This document shows, one piece after another, positions 62,037 to 64,000 of a stretch of DNA of 64,000 nt. The stretch covers positions 434,001 to 498,000 of the forward strand of contig NZ_LR594487.1 of NCBI RefSeq assembly GCF_901686465.1, read 5' to 3'. The stretch comes from Halorubrum sp. DM2 (GTDB taxonomy: Archaea; Halobacteriota; Halobacteria; Halobacteriales; Haloferacaceae). The notes below the pieces were generated by a model that was not told the origin of the DNA, ran no database searches, and saw only the letters and a program-made list of their open reading frames with translations. Made by a program: the position numbers and the translations under genes. Every line of letters begins with the position of its first letter. The stretch's first letter is position 1.

Positions 62037-63325
62037 GTACCCCCACCGGCTCGGACCGGCGGGCGGCGACGCTCGCGGATCCGGGCCCCCGCTACTACGC
62101 GATGCTGGCGGTCGCCGGGCTCGTCGTGCTCGCGATGGTGTACAGCTTCGTGACCGTCCTGACGCAGGGTCACGGTATCACCGGCCTACACAACTGGGGG
62201 ACCGACGGCGGGGTCCCGTGGGGGCTCGACATCGGCGCGTTCAGCTGGTGGTCGGCGATGGGCGTCGGTGCCATCGCGCTGTCGGCGATCATCCGCGTGT
62301 TCCACATGGACGAGTACCGGCCGTACGCCCGAATCGGCGAGCTGCTGACGCCGCTGGCGTTCGGGGTCGGCTTCCTGCACATCGTCTTCGACCTCGGGCA
62401 GCCGTTCCGCGTGCTCAACACGCTCATCTACCTGCCCCTCCAGTCGCCGATCGCGTGGGACGTGATCCTGCTGGCGGGGCTCGGAACCATCTCCGTCGTC
62501 TACCTGGTCGCGTCGCTCCGCGCGGACGTCTACGAACTCTCCGAGCGGGACGCGCTTCCGGCGGCGCTTGGTCCGGTCTACGACGCGCTGCTGATCGGCT
62601 ACGAGCCGTCGGAGACCGAGACCGGGAAAGGTCTCACATGGTGGCTCGCGGCGCTCGTCCTCGTGTTCATCCCGGTCGTCGGCGGCGGGGTCGTCCCGCT
62701 TTTGTGGGGCCCGCTCGGCGTCAACATCAACTGGTTCGGCGCGATTCAGGGGCCGACGTTCCTCGCGGCGAGCATGACGACCGGCGCGGCAGCGGTGCTG
62801 TTCGTCGGCTGCGTCCTCCGCTACGCGTACGGGCTCGACGACGTGTTCACCGACCGGACGCTCAGACGGTTCGGTGCCGTGACCGGCGCGTTCGCGTTCA
62901 CCTACCTGCTGGGGACGTTCTACGAGATCCAGACCGGATCGTTCGCCGCCGACATGGCCGATCCGAACGTCACCGCACTCATCTTCGAGGGACCGCTCGC
63001 GCCCCTGCTGGTACTCGCGATCGTCGCGATCGTTGTCCCGACGGCGTACCTCACGATACAGCACGCGGTCGACCGGTTCAGCCTGCTGGGGACGGCCCTC
63101 CTGACGGGCGTCATGCTCGTCGGGATCCTCCACCAGGAGACGTGGCTGATCGTCGGCGGGCTGATGTACCCCGACCTGCCGTACCAGGTCGGTGAGTACA
63201 CGCCCTCGATCTACGAGTGGCTGAACCTGATGGGGACGACCGCACTCGTCGCGCTCGTCATGCTGGTGTTCGCCAAGACGCTGCCCGTGGTCTCTGACCC
63301 CGCGGAGGTGGGATCGAACCGATGA
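62033..63325 (+). CDS. NrfD/PsrC-family membrane anchor subunit
   Basis: Membrane protein of 430 residues with about nine or ten helices, of the polysulfide reductase NrfD family. RPYARIGELLTPLAFGVGFLHIVFDLGQP is the conserved early region near TM3. It should bind the quinol (menaquinol in haloarchaea) and pass electrons outward to the ferredoxin-type subunit. Overlaps both neighbours as ATGA. Confidence 0.88.
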   Translation: MSTPTGSDRRAATLADPGPRYYAMLAVAGLVVLAMVYSFVTVLTQGHGITGLHNWGTDGGVPWGLDIGAFSWWSAMGVGAIALSAIIRVFHMDEYRPYARIGELLTPLAFGVGFLHIVFDLGQPFRVLNTLIYLPLQSPIAWDVILLAGLGTISVVYLVASLRADVYELSERDALPAALGPVYDALLIGYEPSETETGKGLTWWLAALVLVFIPVVGGGVVPLLWGPLGVNINWFGAIQGPTFLAASMTTGAAAVLFVGCVLRYAYGLDDVFTDRTLRRFGAVTGAFAFTYLLGTFYEIQTGSFAADMADPNVTALIFEGPLAPLLVLAIVAIVVPTAYLTIQHAVDRFSLLGTALLTGVMLVGILHQETWLIVGGLMYPDLPYQVGEYTPSIYEWLNLMGTTALVALVMLVFAKTLPVVSDPAEVGSNR

Positions 63326-64000
63326 GCTCCACCAACACCGAACCGGAAGCCGACAATCCCACCTCGCGGGAGCCGGCGGACTCCCCCGACGAGAGCCCGG
63401 TCGACGCCCGGGTGTATCGCATCCTCGGCGAGCAGCTCCTCAGTCGGCCCGACCGCGAGCGCGTCGACGCCGTCGGGGCGTGGGCGCGGGAGTGGCTGGC
63501 GACCGCGGAGTCGCTGCCGGTGGAGATAGAGACCGCTCTCGGGCGGATCGCCGACGGAAGCGAGGCCGACGTCGAACCCCTCCGGACGGCCTACACGCAC
63601 CTCTTCAGGGGGATCTCCGAGAGCGATCCCGACCCGCCGTACGAGTCGATGTACGTCGGCGGGGGCTTCTACAGCGAGACCACCACCGAGATCAGACAGG
63701 GCTACCGGTGGGCCGGCGTGGACGTCGACACCACTGGCAGCAACGAGCCGCCGGATCACCTCGGCTTAGAACTGCAGTTCCTCGGCGAACTGCTGACGAT
63801 GGACGACACCGAGGCCGACGCCGACGAGCCCGACGTCGAGGACGCCAAGTGGTGGCTGCTCGACGAGCACCTGGCCGAGTGGCTCCCGACCTACATGGCC
63901 CGGATCCAGCAGGCCGATCCGCACGACTACTACGCGGGGATCGTCGAGCTCGCCCTCGCGACGGTGAAATCCCACCGTGACCGACTCGGCGAGCGGAGGT
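63322..64000 (+). CDS. TorD/DmsD-type molybdoenzyme chaperone (3' partial)
   Basis: At least 226 residues; the frame is still open at the right edge. The helical TorD fold is shown by VYRILGEQLLSRPDRERVD, LRTAYTHLFRGISESDPDPPYESMYVGGG and DHLGLELQFLGELLTM (the conserved E-D-H-like region). Such proteins bind the Tat signal and guide cofactor insertion of the MoCo subunit. ATG 63322 overlaps the anchor gene's stop. Confidence 0.87.
   Translation, partial: MSSTNTEPEADNPTSREPADSPDESPVDARVYRILGEQLLSRPDRERVDAVGAWAREWLATAESLPVEIETALGRIADGSEADVEPLRTAYTHLFRGISESDPDPPYESMYVGGGFYSETTTEIRQGYRWAGVDVDTTGSNEPPDHLGLELQFLGELLTMDDTEADADEPDVEDAKWWLLDEHLAEWLPTYMARIQQADPHDYYAGIVELALATVKSHRDRLGERR

Overview
The window is a stretch of chromosome or megaplasmid from an extremely halophilic archaeon (class Halobacteria, most like Halorubrum). 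The support is a very GC-rich sequence, strongly acidic proteins, archaeal informational genes (L7Ae, S28e, L24e, aIF-1A, RadB, NOG1-like GTPase), Tat-type signals with haloarchaeal lipoboxes, bacterioopsin-activator-type HTH regulators, and a TATA box about 27 bases before many start codons, which indicates leaderless mRNAs. Most genes are closely packed. I found one tRNA (Val, GAC), no rRNA, no CRISPR array and no intact insertion sequence.

Bases 1-47,000 are mainly housekeeping. They hold an HTTM membrane protein (cut by the left edge), homoserine kinase, a DUF389 protein, an FNT channel fused to two universal-stress domains, a SIMPL-domain lipoprotein, a NOG1-like GTPase, NhaC, a six-TM methyl-accepting transducer, a NurA-domain protein, glucose-6-phosphate isomerase, DoxX, an aminotransferase, thioredoxin, aIF-1A, tRNA-Val, an M24-fold protein that has lost metal ligands, a geranylgeranyl-reductase-type flavoprotein, an SNF transporter, a SCO/TlpA/CcdA operon, CspA, RadB, a four-CBS protein, a HAD hydrolase, MFS and AKR proteins, FolD, a 5'-nucleotidase-type phosphatase, the L7Ae-S28e-L24e-Ndk operon, a beta-carbonic anhydrase, an oligopeptide-binding lipoprotein and PhoU. 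Two intergenic regions (15.1-15.75 kb and 38.2-38.5 kb) carry the same complex non-coding repeat element in opposite orientation.

Bases 47,000-64,000 form an arsenic island. In order it holds an Acr3 arsenite exporter with a Cys-rich N-terminal tail, a RidA-family protein, an aquaglyceroporin, then an operon of arsenite oxidase Rieske subunit (aioB), molybdopterin subunit (aioA) and an SlyD-like FKBP. These are followed by MobB (Mo-cofactor dinucleotide synthesis), an ArsR-family repressor, a second RidA, a Cys-rich Bat-type HTH regulator, a second nearly identical aquaglyceroporin and a small HTH-10 regulator. The last five genes form a respiratory molybdoenzyme operon: a small accessory protein, a Cys-ligated MoCo subunit of ArrA/PsrA type, a four-cluster ferredoxin subunit, an NrfD/PsrC membrane anchor and a TorD-type chaperone cut by the right edge. 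The layout suggests a cell that can oxidise arsenite as electron donor, respire an oxyanion (arsenate is the best guess from context) and manage As(III) flux with Acr3 and two MIP channels.

A shared operator-like palindrome (TGARCA-N2-TGCTCA) abuts the TATA boxes of both ridA genes and the first aquaporin. A shortened form (TGAGCGCTCA) abuts that of acr3, and a degenerate copy lies before the second aquaporin. Both aquaporin genes are preceded by a short ORF whose stop overlaps their ATG. These shared control features, and the recurrent RidA/aquaporin pairing, are the least-explained parts of the window.
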